Below, piece after piece: positions 42,836-55,932 of a stretch of 64,000 nucleotides of DNA (positions are counted from its first letter, which is position 1; each line of letters begins with the position of its first letter). Below the pieces are notes generated by a model. It ran no database searches. It worked only from the letters and a program-made list of their open reading frames with translations, and was not told the origin of the DNA. Position numbers and translations under genes: made by a program. The stretch is from Cristatella mucedo (taxonomy: Eukaryota; Bryozoa; Phylactolaemata; Cristatellidae): NCBI GenBank assembly GCA_009760855.2, contig WPIO01000224.1, positions 60,001-124,000 on the forward strand. Reading direction: 5' to 3'.

Positions 42836-45800
42836 TCAGGCTCATCTGTTGCTATTCAAATTAGGCCATTAAATCAGCTAATAACATATTTTTAATGTCG
42901 GAGATGTTCACTGTGTTGAATCCAGGCCAGCTTGGCTTGAATAACCTGACTAAACCCCTCCCGACCTAAACAATCATCTACAGTTTTAAAATTTGCATCG
43001 GTTTCTTGCAACATTCGACAGGGGCCACGTCAAGCGCGTCTTTCTTTTGAGATTTTGTCACTACATGGCCTACCGTAAGAAAGCATTGAGAACCCCCGAG
43101 TGGCAGAGCGCTGCAGCCTCGCTGCTATAAACATCTACTGCGTGAGTTTTGTTGCTGTCGAAACGCGCTCACTCGGCCGAGCGGTCCGCTTCGGAATGAT
43201 CGACAAATGTGCGCAACATGTTTCTTGCGAGCGCACGAGAAAGGGTTTCATCGTACGCGTCTTACAATCTGCTGCTCCGTCTAAGAGTAGCGGGCTCCCC
43301 TGGGGCACACTTCTTGGAGGCTGTTGGCTCGATAGGCACTTTAGCGCCAGCCGTAGCCAATCAGCGGTGAAGCGAGGATATCTGACGCGAGGAAGTTGTC
43401 CTCCTCAGCGTTCCACCCGATGTCGCAGTCTTTGCTACAAACTCGGCTCGCTCGCACGCTCTGTTTGCTCAGTGAGAGCTCTTGAGTTTTAATCTCTTGG
43501 TAATATTTTACTTTTAGAATTAACTGCTCGCTTGTATCGCAAAAGACAGTACGTTTGCTGAAAGCTCTGCCCGAAGATTTCTTAACCTCTTTGAAGACGC
43601 GCGTGAAAGCGCGCGATTTTTCGTTTTTGAGAATCCGGCGCTGTTCATCGAAGTCACGCCGTCCTGCGAACGCTCTGAGACCAGTGCAAAGAGAATTCCG
43701 CGTTCACAAACCCTGAGATTGAGACGAACCGCTTTAAATAAAATGATCGCTGATCACCTCTTTGGAAATTGACACACTATGCGTGATCTGTGAATGAAGC
43801 CATTTAATCACATGGTGAACGGAGCGGTAACGGAACCACGAGAAACTCGGTCGCTTCTTCTGTTTCCACTCTATATATCTCTATATATATATTAACAATA
43901 GATATTATTATTCTATTTATATATCCGCCAGGGGCTAGCAGGAGAGGGAGGCTGAAAATCGGTGACCCCTCGGATCCCCGGCAGAGAGTCCATCCGCCGC
44001 AGCGTAATCAGGAGCGACATGGTGGAATGCAAGCTTCAGTCTATGCTTTGCTACGTCTTGAAATCCAAGGTGACCCTGGTTCGCGTAACCTACGAAATGA
44101 ATTGCTGGCCGATTGCATAAAAATATTACTACATCTTGATTTCATGCATTCTTAAAAAATTAAAAATGCACGTTTGCTGGCTACTATCTCCCGAAGAAGC
44201 TAAAACCATTTGCACCTTCATATAACGTGCGACGTTTTGTAGCCGCAAGAAATAGTACGAAGTAGCTAGAAGTAGTTCTTAGCATCATGCTAGACCTGTC
44301 GCGTCCTTACGCAGACACACTGTGAAGAGCTTCGCGCAAACTAAGCGCAGCCCAGCCTATATCATTAGCCACTCCTACCTACGAATAATTAATGTTTACA
44401 CTAAATCTGTAAGTTATTCTCTTAAAGTCAGCGAATCTAGCCCGGCTGAAGGGACGCCGACCACGATCCATTCATGAACGCAAAAGCTGCTATTCTCCAA
44501 TTAAGAATCACCTCCCCCTGGATCTACAATCAAATGAAAAGAAGAAGACAGCCTCGAAGCCACTCTCGCCGTCATTCACATCGAGATCGGTCATTTCCGT
44601 CTGGAGTAGCGTAAGCAGGAGTGAAGGCAACGCGCGTGCCCGCGACAGCTGTGTTTAGCTCATCTAAAAGTTGTGTAGTGGACTCCGTCCGTCGGAAAAA
44701 CGCGAAACACCAGCATCAAAATCGATTTGCCCGAAAAAGCCAACTAGCCTAACTCGCCTCGTCCTCATTGTCCTTGTCTAGCAGTAGTAGATTTGACGGA
44801 GCACCCAGCACCGTAGTGCAGCAGCACAGTCGCTCAGAAGACCCATTCCCCTACCCCGTAGGGTGCCCTTTAGAAGGCACACTTGCGCCGTCGTTGGTAG
44901 AGCTTGCTGCTTCGCGCCAAAGCCGCGCCGCTCGACTGTACTTATCTCGGACGGACTACAAACAAAATGACGCGATCGTACAGCCTTCAGAAACGCGTTC
45001 GTTTTTAAAAGTTAATGTCTCCCTCTCGAAATAAAGTCACAGCGTGCAAACACAATGCATTCAGGCTAAGGCGCCAGCTGAACGCCGTCGGTAGAAAGTG
45101 ACACGCAGATGTCCCCTCGGAAGACGTTCCAGCAAATCTGCGGCTCCCGAGATTCGCCGCTCGACTTGCGCCTGCGCTGCCGCTCTCTAGACCCTGCGGC
45201 CCCTCCCCCCGGAAGCAGGGTAGCCCGCCCGGGGAGGCGCGATCGGGCTCCCGGAAGGACGGGCCGCGGCGCCCTCGGCTCGCAGGATGCGAAAGGCGGC
45301 GGCCGCTCCGGTAGGCCCGCACGTTCTGCCGGATCCCCGGCACGTCCGTCCTTTCCCGAAGCCTCGGCCGCGTCGAATCGAAGACTGCCGCGCAGACATC
45401 TGGCCATTCTGTGCACGTCAGCCGCCTCGTGCGATAATTGGCTCCGAACTTGTCGTTCAGAGTGAGAGATTCCAATGAGTTTCGTCCCGACCTGCTGCCG
45501 CGTTCGGCGAGCGTCGGCGTGCTGCTGCAACGACGCTCGGTTGGCGATTGGCGATTGGCGGTTGGCGATCGGTTCTTGCTCGAGTCGGCAGGATAGTTAT
45601 CACGGGACGGAGGTTGTCTGTTTGCGCCCTCCGCCGACACAGCGAGCGAGCTGGGCTCTTCTTCACACGACCCGCACGCGGCGACGGGCTACCCGCTGTG
45701 CTGCTGCAGCTGCTTACCGTGCCCAAGCAGCGCGGCGCCAAGAGTCGTCGCATCGTCGGCCAGGCCGCGTGCTTTCGACGGCGGCCTGGGCGCCATCTCT

Positions 45801-47834
45801 GGCATATGCACTTGAGCGGCTCCGCCGCGTTTCAGAAACGCATTCAAGCCGTGCGCTCAGAGTCCCGAGTCTCCGAGCGAGCGCGGAAAACTGAGACGGA
45901 CGTGCCGCGAACGTCGCTTGGATTGCGCATTCCGGCCGCCGGCGTCCTCGGCAGGGGAGGCGCACGAGTAGGCGATCGGGCGCGATCGCGGCGCTTCCCT
46001 AGCGAGCGGCCAGTCGCTACGTTACACCGCGATGAATTCCTCTGACCGTGGCAGCCTCGGTCAAGGCCGCTCCGATCTAACGAGGGCTCCAGCGGGGAGA
46101 CACGGCGCCAGACGGAATGCACTCGGCGTGGAAAACTAATAACGCACTTAGTAACGACAGGCCATCTGCGTAGCGCTCTACGAGAACCTAGAGGGTCTAT
46201 TCGGACGCTTTTAAAGCTCGCTGCAAGAGAATCCAGGATCAGCGGTCGGCGGCACGTGGCACTGCGTCACGTTTAGATGAGCGCGTAAAATCAAGCAAGC
46301 GCGATAGTTAGACTATACGAGGCTAGCACAAAGCCATTCGGCGTTGCGGCTTAGTACAATCTATAGCTAGTAACAAGCACTGAATCGTGCACATGTGGGT
46401 ACGCATGAGGGTCAGGAAAAATACAACTTTACTGGGGACAAGGAAACAAGCCGACCGAAATGGTAGGTATTTAGCTAGACACTTGAAGGATGCATGAATT
46501 CATAGTGCTCAGCGACCATGGGCGATGGCGAGTTCCGGACTTCCGGTACGTGCCAGCAGAAGGCTCGATTGTCATTACAGAACAAACTTGCGAGAGACAC
46601 GGGGTTAGTATCGCGACCGGTTACCGGATGTAACAGCGGGTGACGATATAGGAGCGTGCGGTACGACTGCGTATTAGAGGAGCTCGGAGGCTTGATAGGT
46701 AGGTAAGTGCGATCGAGGTATACTGCCTGCACGCCAGACGGCGCGGATCTTTGACCTAGCCAGTCGCAGAAGTCTTCCTCTAACGTCTGAGAGCGCGTCC
46801 GATGATCGGCTTTCTTCTGTCATGTTGATGGGGGTAAGGGGTCACGGGGGTAAAACACTTGGACATTCCACTAAGTCGGATACTCACTGCCGCCGCTATG
46901 TTGCGTCCGTCGGATTTTGTTCTACCTTCGTCTTCACTACGCGCGAGCCTTATCCACGGTAGCCACCAATGTCCACTTGTCGAGCCGCAGACCAGAGTCA
47001 GATTTTACGTTCGTACGAGGCAAAAATCTTCGCAAACAGCAAAGATGCTTTCTTATTTCTGGTGCCTCTTGAAGCCTCAAGCCGCTGACAATATCAGCAA
47101 GACGCACCTCAAAATGTCGGGAATAAAAGTACGCAGTTCAAATACGCAATGCCTGTCTCAGAGGTGATGTCCGCTAAGACGTGACGTGTCACCAGCTGAA
47201 AAAGGCAGCGTGCATTCAGAAACAAAAAGCTCACACTGCGTAAGAGGAGCGATTCTCAAAGGGTCGTCAACGCCCTCTCTGGCTTCGACATTCACACGCA
47301 CAAACATTAGCGATTGTCCAGATTCCCAGTTCGAATTGCCAGGCTGTCTTGCTCCCCTCCGACCGCCGGACGCTCTTCGTCAGGCCGATGCCGAGTCCTT
47401 CACGTCGACGGCGCTAAAGATTTCGGTCGCACGCGCAAAGTCCGCCGCTGCGATTCCGCTCGCAGGCGAAGACGGTCCGCGAGCTGCATGGGCGAGCGCA
47501 GGCTTTCGGCTATCCTTCCATCCGCGCGTTTCGTCGGTCTCAGCCGCGAGGCCGCCGGAGCGAGAGGCACGGCGGCGCGCCGCGTACTGCCGTCATCGAC
47601 TGTGTAGGGGCGGTGCTGCGCTCGCGCCGACGGCGCGGCTTAAACTTTCCGCCGAGATCGCCCTAGGCCACGAAGCCCGTAGCGAATGCGTCGCGGCGGG
47701 TGTCCAGCGACGTCGGCAGGCGCGGCTTTCGCTTCGTATAGGCAAGGGTCTCGTCGAGGTCAAACGCACACCGCCATCGGATTGCATCTCTTTAGCACGG
47801 TACCCAGCGTGTGCTTCGACGCGGAGCGCCCGCG
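42836..47834. other. Unassigned; CpG-rich block at 45.1-46.1 kb
   Basis: About 5 kb without a recognised gene. An AT-rich patch lies at 43,871-43,924. About 45,110-46,120 is CpG-rich, with a short run of GATTGGC-type heptamers at 45,540-45,575 and frames up to 211 codons (45,005-45,640, minus) that overlap others on both strands and show no domain. The 245-codon plus frame at 47,186-47,923 runs through CpG-rich DNA and the 12-bp repeat and is also not convincing. Confidence 0.4.
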
Positions 47835-47903
47835 GGCGTTCTAGTCAGCGTTCTAGCCAGCGTTCTAGTCAGCATTCTAGCCATTCTAGTCAGCGTTCTA
47901 GTC
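47835..47903. repeat. 12-bp tandem repeat
   Basis: Six units (one shortened to 9 bp) of GCGTTCTAGTCA, with GCGTTCTAGCCA and GCATTCTAGCCA variants. In one plus frame this reads serine/glutamine/arginine tetrapeptides, but the surrounding frame is not supported as a gene. Confidence 0.92.
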
Positions 47904-50034
47904 CCCAGTCGCATCGTGAGTAGGTTCACACGTCGACAACCGTGTCAGGTCCGTGTGGGCGGCGGGCACGCCGCCGCGGCTGCAGGCCAGCCTCCCGGCT
48001 CCGCTCAGATTCCGCAGCGACCGCGCGACGGCGTCACGCGTAAGCGCGACGGCGTCGCGCGTCCGGCGAACCTCCCTCGTCGCGAGCCAGTGCACGAGGT
48101 CAATGCTAGGTGCTGGCTGGCGAGAGCCATTGTATTTTTGGAGCAACCAACAGCGACCAACCGTCCCTGGGAACTTAGCAAAGCTAGCGAGCGCGGTTGA
48201 GGCGCATAGCTCGGGTAATACGAAGCCCGCGGCGCTTTCTACATCGTGCGGGTCCGTGGGGTATTATCACTCGGCGCGCGTTGGGGTGAGCGATGGCGAA
48301 CCGCGCCGCGCTCAGCTACGCGCTTGCGCGGCGATTAGACGTGTATTGAGCGCTGTGGCTTTCGTCGCGAAATTGAAGAACAATCGAAAGCGAAAACTAG
48401 CTGAGCTAATGTAGCATCGTCGCCATTTAAAAAAGACGCCAGCGATCGGCCGACTGTTCGGTGGCTTGGAACTCAGAATGTCTTCGATGCTGCATAGATC
48501 TCTTCAATAAGTATAGAATCGTCGTCAGGTACGGCTTGCTGCTGCGTTTAGGAAGAGCGTCTGCTACTTTGAACTGGCCTCAACCGGCGCCAGCGATCGG
48601 CTCGCAGACATTTCTCTGGCCCTTAACGTCGAAGCCAGTGGCGCTACACACTTAGAATGATACGGCCAGCTCACGCTGCTAGTTGGTAGCGGCTTGCAAT
48701 GGCGTGCCGTCGTGCCTGCTAAAGCAGACTACGATCTTAGCTTGCGGCTTCTCGAAGCTGCACTACTCAGATTGGGCGTACGGCAGCAGTTCACCGACGC
48801 GCTACTGCTCGCCGCCGAGCTGCATTCGCTGACCGCCTAGCGCGGACGCCATTGACGAAGCTACGTAGCGTGGCCAGCAAGCTCCCCGAAGCGTAGCCGC
48901 CTCCGACGCGCGATACCTTGAGAGCCGTCGACCGATACGCCGGGCAACGCTACGCTCTCACTCGCGCGCTACGCCGTCGCGCGCCCGCTCGCTGCGCTAG
49001 CTGGGGAAGACTGGCGGTTTTCGTCGGAAGCTCGGCGCCGTCGTCGAGCGTCGCCTGGCTGCCTAGCGACGCTCAGGCGCTCGAGCGCTAGGTAGTAGTG
49101 CGTCTGCCGAGGCCGATTGGAACGCTCTGGGCCCATTTCCGCCAGCAACATTTGGGAACACTAGGTCTGGCTCTGTGCGCTAGCAGGCGTGGCACGCGGA
49201 GACGGCAGGCGTGGTTCGTCCGCGCTTTTACCGAGTCCCGACCAACGGTTCGGCGCTCGTTCTTTGCCGACAATGAGCTGGCGCGACGACTTCCTTTAAG
49301 GAGGCTACGCACGTGTCGCAGGGATTGAGGGCGCTGGCCGCGGAAAAGGTGCATCGCGTGGGACCTACTGCGAAACAGTCTTGGCGTGGTTGCTCAGACT
49401 CCGACGTCCTTGCATCGCCACGGGCCATCTTAAGCATGCGCTCTGCCGCTGGTATTGGTATAATCGTCGCTAAATAACAATGCTTCTCCGGTCGGCTTGC
49501 GAGTGCGTGCAGACGCACACCCCAGTGAACCGTACAGACAGCGGGGCAGCGAATTGTCTATCGTGTGCAGTCACGTGGGAGACAGCGCCCACGCTGGACG
49601 ACCTCAAGGCAGGAATAGTGAGACAGTGCGAGTGAGCTGTTTTCTTTCTGGAGGTGCGAGGGGCTGATGGCTGTGCCCAGGCCTGTCCAGCGCACCGAGC
49701 CATTTCACTTACAATGAGAAGCTGACCAAGCAAGCGATGCCGCTCTCACGAAACAAGTTGTCTCTTGGAGCTAACCAGTCATTTTCTTTTATTGATATTC
49801 CCCCGCTCTTTTACCATGTAGCGCAGGCGAGAACCGGGACAATAATAAGAAGACATAACTAAGCAGCTTATGTCCACAGCTGAGAGACAGCGACGTGAGC
49901 ATTACTCACGCGAGAGAAAACGTTGAGCTGTTTCTGAGACGTCGTGCAGTCCTTTCAGCTGCAGAGCGGCAAACTACAGTTTTCTAAGACTGCTCGATCG
50001 AGAGGTCCAAATAATCGCATGGAGCGAAAAAAAG
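47904..50034. other. CpG-rich sequence without recognised gene
   Basis: About 47,940-48,400 and 48,760-49,350 are CpG-rich. Overlapping short frames only. No repeat family recognised. Confidence 0.4.
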
Positions 50035-50121
50035 GGTGGTTAGCCCGATATTTTACTTACTATTCTATCGCATGTAAAGCGCCTAGAAAGAAAAAAGTTC
50101 TCTGAGGTGGTTAGCCCGATA
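50035..50121 (+). mobile_element. Tiny LINE family 1 fragment inside a 16-bp duplication
   Basis: A 55-bp piece of the LINE family 1 3' end (TTTTACTTACTATTCTATCG through GTAAAGCGCCTAG to TTCTCTGA) lies between two exact copies of GGTGGTTAGCCCGATA (50,035-50,050 and 50,106-50,121). The usual last part (GGCGCTTTATCAAG and the ATT tail) is missing. Confidence 0.85.
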
Positions 50122-50489
50122 CGGGCTCGTCAGCGTTGCATACAGATTACCTGTGCTTTTAAGGGGAATGTTAGGTGAAATGCCTAATTGGCTAATCAGG
50201 AATCACTAGATTTGACTAGCCAATCTGAGCTTGATCGTTTTAATTAATAGACGCTGGTGATGAACGCGTACCATCGCTCACCAAGGCAACAGGTTGGTAA
50301 GCTGCAAATGCTTGCGACGCTTTAGTCCTAGATCGGTTGATCGCTGTTGAAGTCAAGTGAAGCCGTTAATAATGACGTTAATTTAAATAAGTTGTTCTGT
50401 TAATGTGCTGGATTGTTATCCCGACGTGAGCACGTGTAAATAAGAAGACACTGAGATGATCTGTAGATATTCAGAGAGCCCAACTAAAG

Positions 50490-50790
50490 TTACAGGTAGT
50501 GTCCTGAGGCTCTGTGCGGTTCTTCCAATAGCTTACGTGGCTCAGGAAATTCCAGTGCATGTTCGTAAATAGGGTCGCACCTTTCATATTTTAGGAAGTT
50601 CGAAGCGACCTGCTGATGTTGTTTCCGTAATTCGTGGCGACAGTGCATATCGTTCTCTTCTGACTCGAAATGGCCACTTATACAGTCGTCACTGAAGACC
50701 TTGTAAACGTAGTCACTACACGAGTCTGATGACGCAATGACGGGAGTAACAATCCAAAAAAACATAGAACAACCACTACCTAACCGGTTG
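50490..50790 (-). CDS. Protein-like open frame, possible terminal exon
   Basis: The last 100 codons of a longer minus frame have natural composition (MFFWIVTPVIASSDSCSDYV, FSDDCISGHFESEENDMHCR, KLLEEPHRASGHYL then stop). Upstream of this part the frame runs into a reverse LINE tail and a SINE head and is not meaningful there. A pyrimidine-rich stretch ending in CAG just before the codons for DSCSDYV could be a splice acceptor. I recognise no family. It could equally be a chance frame. Confidence 0.2.
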
Positions 50791-50811
50791 CTGAAAGTTT
50801 CTATGAGGGTT

Positions 50812-50876
50812 ATGATAATAATACACTTGATAAAGCGCTGAGAACTCAATCTCTTTCTAGGCGCTTTATAATTTCT
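50812..50876 (-). mobile_element. LINE family 1 3' tail, reverse orientation
   Basis: On the minus strand this reads TATAAAGCGCCTAGAAAGAG, ATTGAGTTCTCAGCGCTTTA and TCAAGTGTATTATTATC, the terminal module and short ATT tail. It lacks the GAGG of the module through a small deletion. Confidence 0.87.
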
Positions 50877-50929
50877 GAAAGGGGTTACTCCTTGGTTAGC
50901 GGAGAAAGCGCGCCCAGAAAGGCTCCTTC

Positions 50930-51010
50930 TAAAATTCCCTGCTGCCATGCTTTTGCCCCGGGTAAGGTGCTCGCCTTTGACCAGCGAGGTTGCGTGCTCG
51001 ACTCTGATAA
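50930..51010 (+). mobile_element. SINE family B head fragment (tentative)
   Basis: The phrases GGGTAAGGTGCTCGCCTTTG and GAGGTTGCGTGCTCGACTCT match the head and box B region of the SINE B copies at 30,602 and 54,325. The LINE-like 3' part is absent. Confidence 0.5.
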
Positions 51011-51429
51011 CTAAGCTATCGTTCAATGCATAACTTCATCATTAAATGGCTTGACAAATCTGCCTTTGCGAAAGTCCTTGCACGTGTATAATATTAGCAA
51101 TCATATATTATATAATATTGTGCAAACTAGTATGAAATCAGTGGCAGTATATTAGTATAAGTACATACTATATGTACGTGTATTCCAATAGCAATCGGCA
51201 CACAGTGACTGCAGTGGTCACACGCGAGGCGCCGTCTCATCACAATAGGTCAGATATTTCGAACGACGGGTTTCTACTAGCTACAACGAGCATTAAAGCT
51301 CCTAAGCAACAGGTCTTTGGGTGTATAGATACTCCATTTTTAACTGCAATTAGGCAGAGTGCTGGTAGTGGTGGCCGAGCACGCACAGTCTCGTTACTTA
51401 GCTAGTAACGTTACGCTGCCTAACCGTAC

Positions 51430-51469
51430 ATAACCTTCCGCTGCGTAACGTTACGCTGCGGAAGGTTAT
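51430..51469. repeat. 40-bp near-perfect palindrome
   Basis: Two 20-bp arms meet without a spacer at AACGTT and differ at one position. The central word TAACGTTACGCTGC also occurs 41 bp upstream (51,405-51,418). Confidence 0.93.
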
Positions 51470-53468
51470 ACAGAGCTGCATCCGCTATAAAGCGACTAGT
51501 GAACGAGGCCAGAAATGGTCTTGGCCGCGGTCGGTGCGCAGGCTAGTCTTCGTCAAACGTCGTAGCACCTAGAATCAATGCGGTGCTTTACGATGCTAGA
51601 TCGCCGACGGTTAAGAGCGGCTGCAGGCGAGGTAGCTTAGCGCGACGTCAGCACTGCTTCGCATTTTTTGAAGCACTGATCTATCGATCGTCGTCCCCGT
51701 CGAAGGCCTAGGAAACTTTCTTCCTGGCGGCAGATTGGCCTCACTCTTACGGAATCTCAGGAGAGCTGCAACTGTACGAGCTTGGCTTTGGCGCACCTAA
51801 GCTCCGAAACGTTAGAATTACACGACATCGCTAGCGTACTTACGGCGGTTGTCATTTACGGCCGTTCGCCATTCCTAGGAAGACCCTGAGAGTGGCTGGC
51901 GGCGGGCTGATGAAGACGCTCGCAGTTGGAAGCGGCCCATACCCCGCACTTTGCCTACGCTTAAACCACCTCAAACAGTGTTTATTAATACGCCACGTTG
52001 AAACAATAATGTAACTACAACACTCCGTCGTGCTAAATAGCTTAAAAAGGGAATGGTCCACCTCATTTGGTCGAAGACAGGCCGCTGTTCCAGCTATCGA
52101 TACGATAATTAGCAGTACGTTCGTGGAGACACACATGCACTGTCGAACTAAGTCTTTTTTGCTAAGTAAACACTGCACTGACTGTGCAAATGAAATCAGA
52201 CCGGAAGGCACATTAGTCCATTGTAGGAATTCATAGACATTGTTTTTCCTTTTCTTTATTTTCTACGCGGCTTCATTCCTCTACGTGGTGCCTCGGGTAG
52301 CGCACTACGCAGCAACCAAACGTTAGTGCATTAATTTACCAGCGATCTCGACGCCCTAGCGATTACAAACGTGCGCACGAGCTACGGCACAGACTCATAT
52401 TTGCGAGTCTCTAAAAAGTGCGCGTCAGCAGACGCAGGTTCTTTGACGTTGAGCGACCTCGATGGCATGCCTGGTTCGGGCTCTCTGAAATCAATCTTTG
52501 CGTTACGAACGCAGACAGTTGGCTCCGTAGTGCAAGTCAGTTTCGCGGCGAGCGCAGCTTGCTACGCGGGTGTGCTCTCTTCCTGTCAAGGTCACTACTG
52601 GTGGCTCTGCGGTGGGACGGCCGGGATCGGCGCGCGTCGTCTGCTGGGAGTGCTAGTAAAGCAGGGGAAAGTAAGTCGAACTTGCCCAAAGAGTTCGTGC
52701 AAATCGACGACGCTGACAAAGCCACGAACATCGTTTAATCCTGACAGGAAAAGATGGCTCGCCCGTTCCTGGTAGCGTGGCCTGGAGCTTTCAGGGTCGC
52801 GGCGCTGACCCGCCGTTGCAGCAGGCGATAACCAGCCCCGATTAGCTTCCACCTGCATTGCGCCGGCAGCACTGCCCGCTGGCGGATTGCTCCCCTCGCT
52901 ATCTTCTGCCTCTATGGAGCTACATCTACCTATACGGGTCGACTACCGAACCGGTTACCCTGGGGACAAGGATGGCTTTGACTGGTATTCTGCGAATTTC
53001 AACCAATCGCAGCGCTGGCGGCCGCGTAGCTATCGGCTCTCGCGAGCTTGAGTTCAAGGCGCGTGTGTCGGTCTCAAAGCGTGTGCGTAGCTAAGAATTC
53101 GCTTGGGAGATTCGATCCTGAGCTGTATGGCGTCAGAATGAAAGTTTTCTAAATCCACCCAGAAATGCTGTCGACTATTATGGCATTTTCAGTTTAAGCT
53201 TCCAACGTTGTGGTACACTTTTTACTTATCCGTAAAAATAGCTTCACTCGAACGCGTGGTAAAAATACCTCGATGAAGGTGCGTCACCCATAGCCTGTTT
53301 CCATATGCTAAAAAGTATCATCCGACACACAAACTGAGAGCGTGCACGCACCTCGGTAAAATGTGTTAGACCCGCCTAAGAAGGATTTACAATTTAGTGG
53401 CCGTACATCATTGAATGACTTTGTAAGTCTTGGCAGTGAACGTGCGGGGAAGTTCCTACTGTCTAGCC
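51470..53468. other. Unassigned sequence
   Basis: No gene recognised. The 119-codon minus frame at 51,852-52,211 and the overlapping frames at 52,371-52,858 lack known motifs. Confidence 0.4.
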
Positions 53469-53566
53469 ACTGACCATTTGACCAGGCTTCCGTTGCAGCA
53501 AATTAAGAGTAACTAGAAAGTGATTTAGTTCGCTCAGAACGCTAAAACAAATGTTGTATTGTTAAC
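53469..53566 (+). mobile_element. Decayed LINE family 1 3' tail
   Basis: CTTCCGTTGCAGCAAATTAA, GTAACTAGAAAGTGATTTAG and TTCGCTCAGAACGCTAAAAC follow the order of the LINE terminal module (GCAGCAAATG...CGCCTAGAAAGAGATT...TTCTCTGAGGGCGCTTTATC) with many substitutions. This is an old insertion. Confidence 0.65.
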
Positions 53567-54190
53567 ATAATATTTGACTCGTCGTTGAAACGACGTTAGT
53601 TCTTCCGAAGGGAGTGGGGCTGCTGCCGGAATTTGTATCGGAGAGGCTAATGACTCAATATATGTACAGCGAATGTACTCGAGGAAAAGAAATGACCTGG
53701 TAATAGCTGACAATTAATCCTAAGGATTAATTAACTATAATTAATATAATATAATTAACTATAATTAGGTTAATAAAAAGTTAATTACAATTATTAATTA
53801 GGATAATTACTCGCTGCGGCCAGTGGCCACTGGGTGTCGCCGTTGAGGAGCTTAGAAGGGGGGCATTTTAATTAAAAAAAATGCTCAGGCGACTTTTAAT
53901 AGGAAATTCGGGAGGAATGGGTCGGATCTGCCAAGAGACCGGCTTGCAACCAGAGCTCTGCAGCGATGTCGTATTAGCTGCCTGTTAAGCGTTCAGCCGC
54001 GCCCAGTTGCCTCTCCTGGAAGCACATGACGTGACGTTTTGCATCGAAGGCTAACCGTCCGGCAGTGTACGTTCGCTTCTCCTCTGGAGACTCGTTCTCC
54101 CGCTCCTGTCACTGAAGCAGCTTACGTTTTGTTCGGAAGGAAGCGGTCTTTTGTTCCTCGCCCCGAAGAAGTGCGGACGAGTAAAGGGTT
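53567..54190. other. Unassigned, with an AT-rich patch
   Basis: About 53,712-53,810 is almost wholly A/T with repeated TAATTAA and ATAATTA words. No gene recognised. Confidence 0.45.
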
Positions 54191-54283
54191 GACCATCCAG
54201 CAGAAAGGTAGACCGTCCAACAGAAGGGTAGACCGTCCAACGCAAGGGTAGACCGTCCAACACAAGGGTAGACCATCCAACAG
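54191..54283. repeat. 20-bp tandem repeat, 4.7 units
   Basis: The units are GACCGTCCAACAGAAGGGTA and close variants, differing at one to three positions. The overlapping minus frames simply translate the repeat. Confidence 0.92.
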
Positions 54284-54324
54284 CTTGCGTCGCGGAAAAA
54301 GGGCCGTTACGTCTACCACTCACG

Positions 54325-54475
54325 CCGAGCCGGTTTGATCCAGCGGTTAAGGTGCTCGCCCCGGGGACCATGGTCTGGCTGAGGCCGTGGGCTCGAGCAC
54401 CGAGGCAAATGTGAAGCGCCTGAATAGAGATTAAGTTCTCCTGGGGTGCAATACTAATGAATTTTATTTATTTAT
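54325..54475 (+). mobile_element. tRNA-derived SINE, family B, full copy
   Basis: Most complete SINE B. The head is GATCCAGCGGTTAAGGTGCT (box A-like), then CCGTGGGCTCGAGCACC (box B-like). The 3' part is AAATGTGAAGCGCCTGAATA and GAGATTAAGTTCTC, which parallels the LINE family 1 end, and it finishes in a short TTTA tail. It has no coding capacity and would need LINE enzymes to move. Confidence 0.85.
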
Positions 54476-54929
54476 CAAGCTCGCTGAAAGCAATAAAGCA
54501 AGGCGCGCGATGGTATGCCCTTGGTCGAATTGGGAATTTCAAAAAGCCCTATTACCAGAAATGCCTTAAGAATCACCTGGGCAACGACGGACTACTGACT
54601 TCGCGACCCTGAAATAATGATTTGACAAATAAAATTGGCAGTATGCAAGTGTGCTGCAGGTACACCGCTGTAGCAGCCTCGAGTTACACCTAAAGAAAAA
54701 TGGTAGTCCTGCCCCCGGAAGAACGGATTGAATCTGGTTATGAAGGCGGTACGCTATAGAGCTCCAGTTTTTGTTAAGTAAATCTAGGCAATAAACCATA
54801 GCATTGAGTAAATTCCTTCAGCGAGTCAGACCTCAGACTCAGTCGTGCTGGAATAATCTAAGCCAGTGCGAGAGCTGCCTGCATCCTAGGAGAGGCGCTA
54901 CACACGGAATATGTATTGCTCATTTATAC
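54476..54929. other. Unassigned sequence
   Basis: No gene or repeat recognised. Confidence 0.4.
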
Positions 54930-55008
54930 TACTAATAAAAATAATTTTTTTAGCGTTGTCAGAGAACTTAATCTCTTTTTACGCACTTTACATATTCTGT
55001 AAAGAAAG
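54930..55008 (-). mobile_element. LINE family 1 3' tail, reverse orientation
   Basis: On the minus strand this reads CTTTACAGAATATGTAAAGT, AAAAAGAGATTAAGTTCTCT and an ATT/TTA-rich tail. Several substitutions. Confidence 0.8.

Positions 55009-55932
<924 letters not shown>

Noticed and set aside
47186-47923. 245-codon plus frame ending in serine/glutamine repeats
   Set aside because: It runs through CpG-rich DNA and a 12-bp tandem repeat; composition is biased and no domain is visible.
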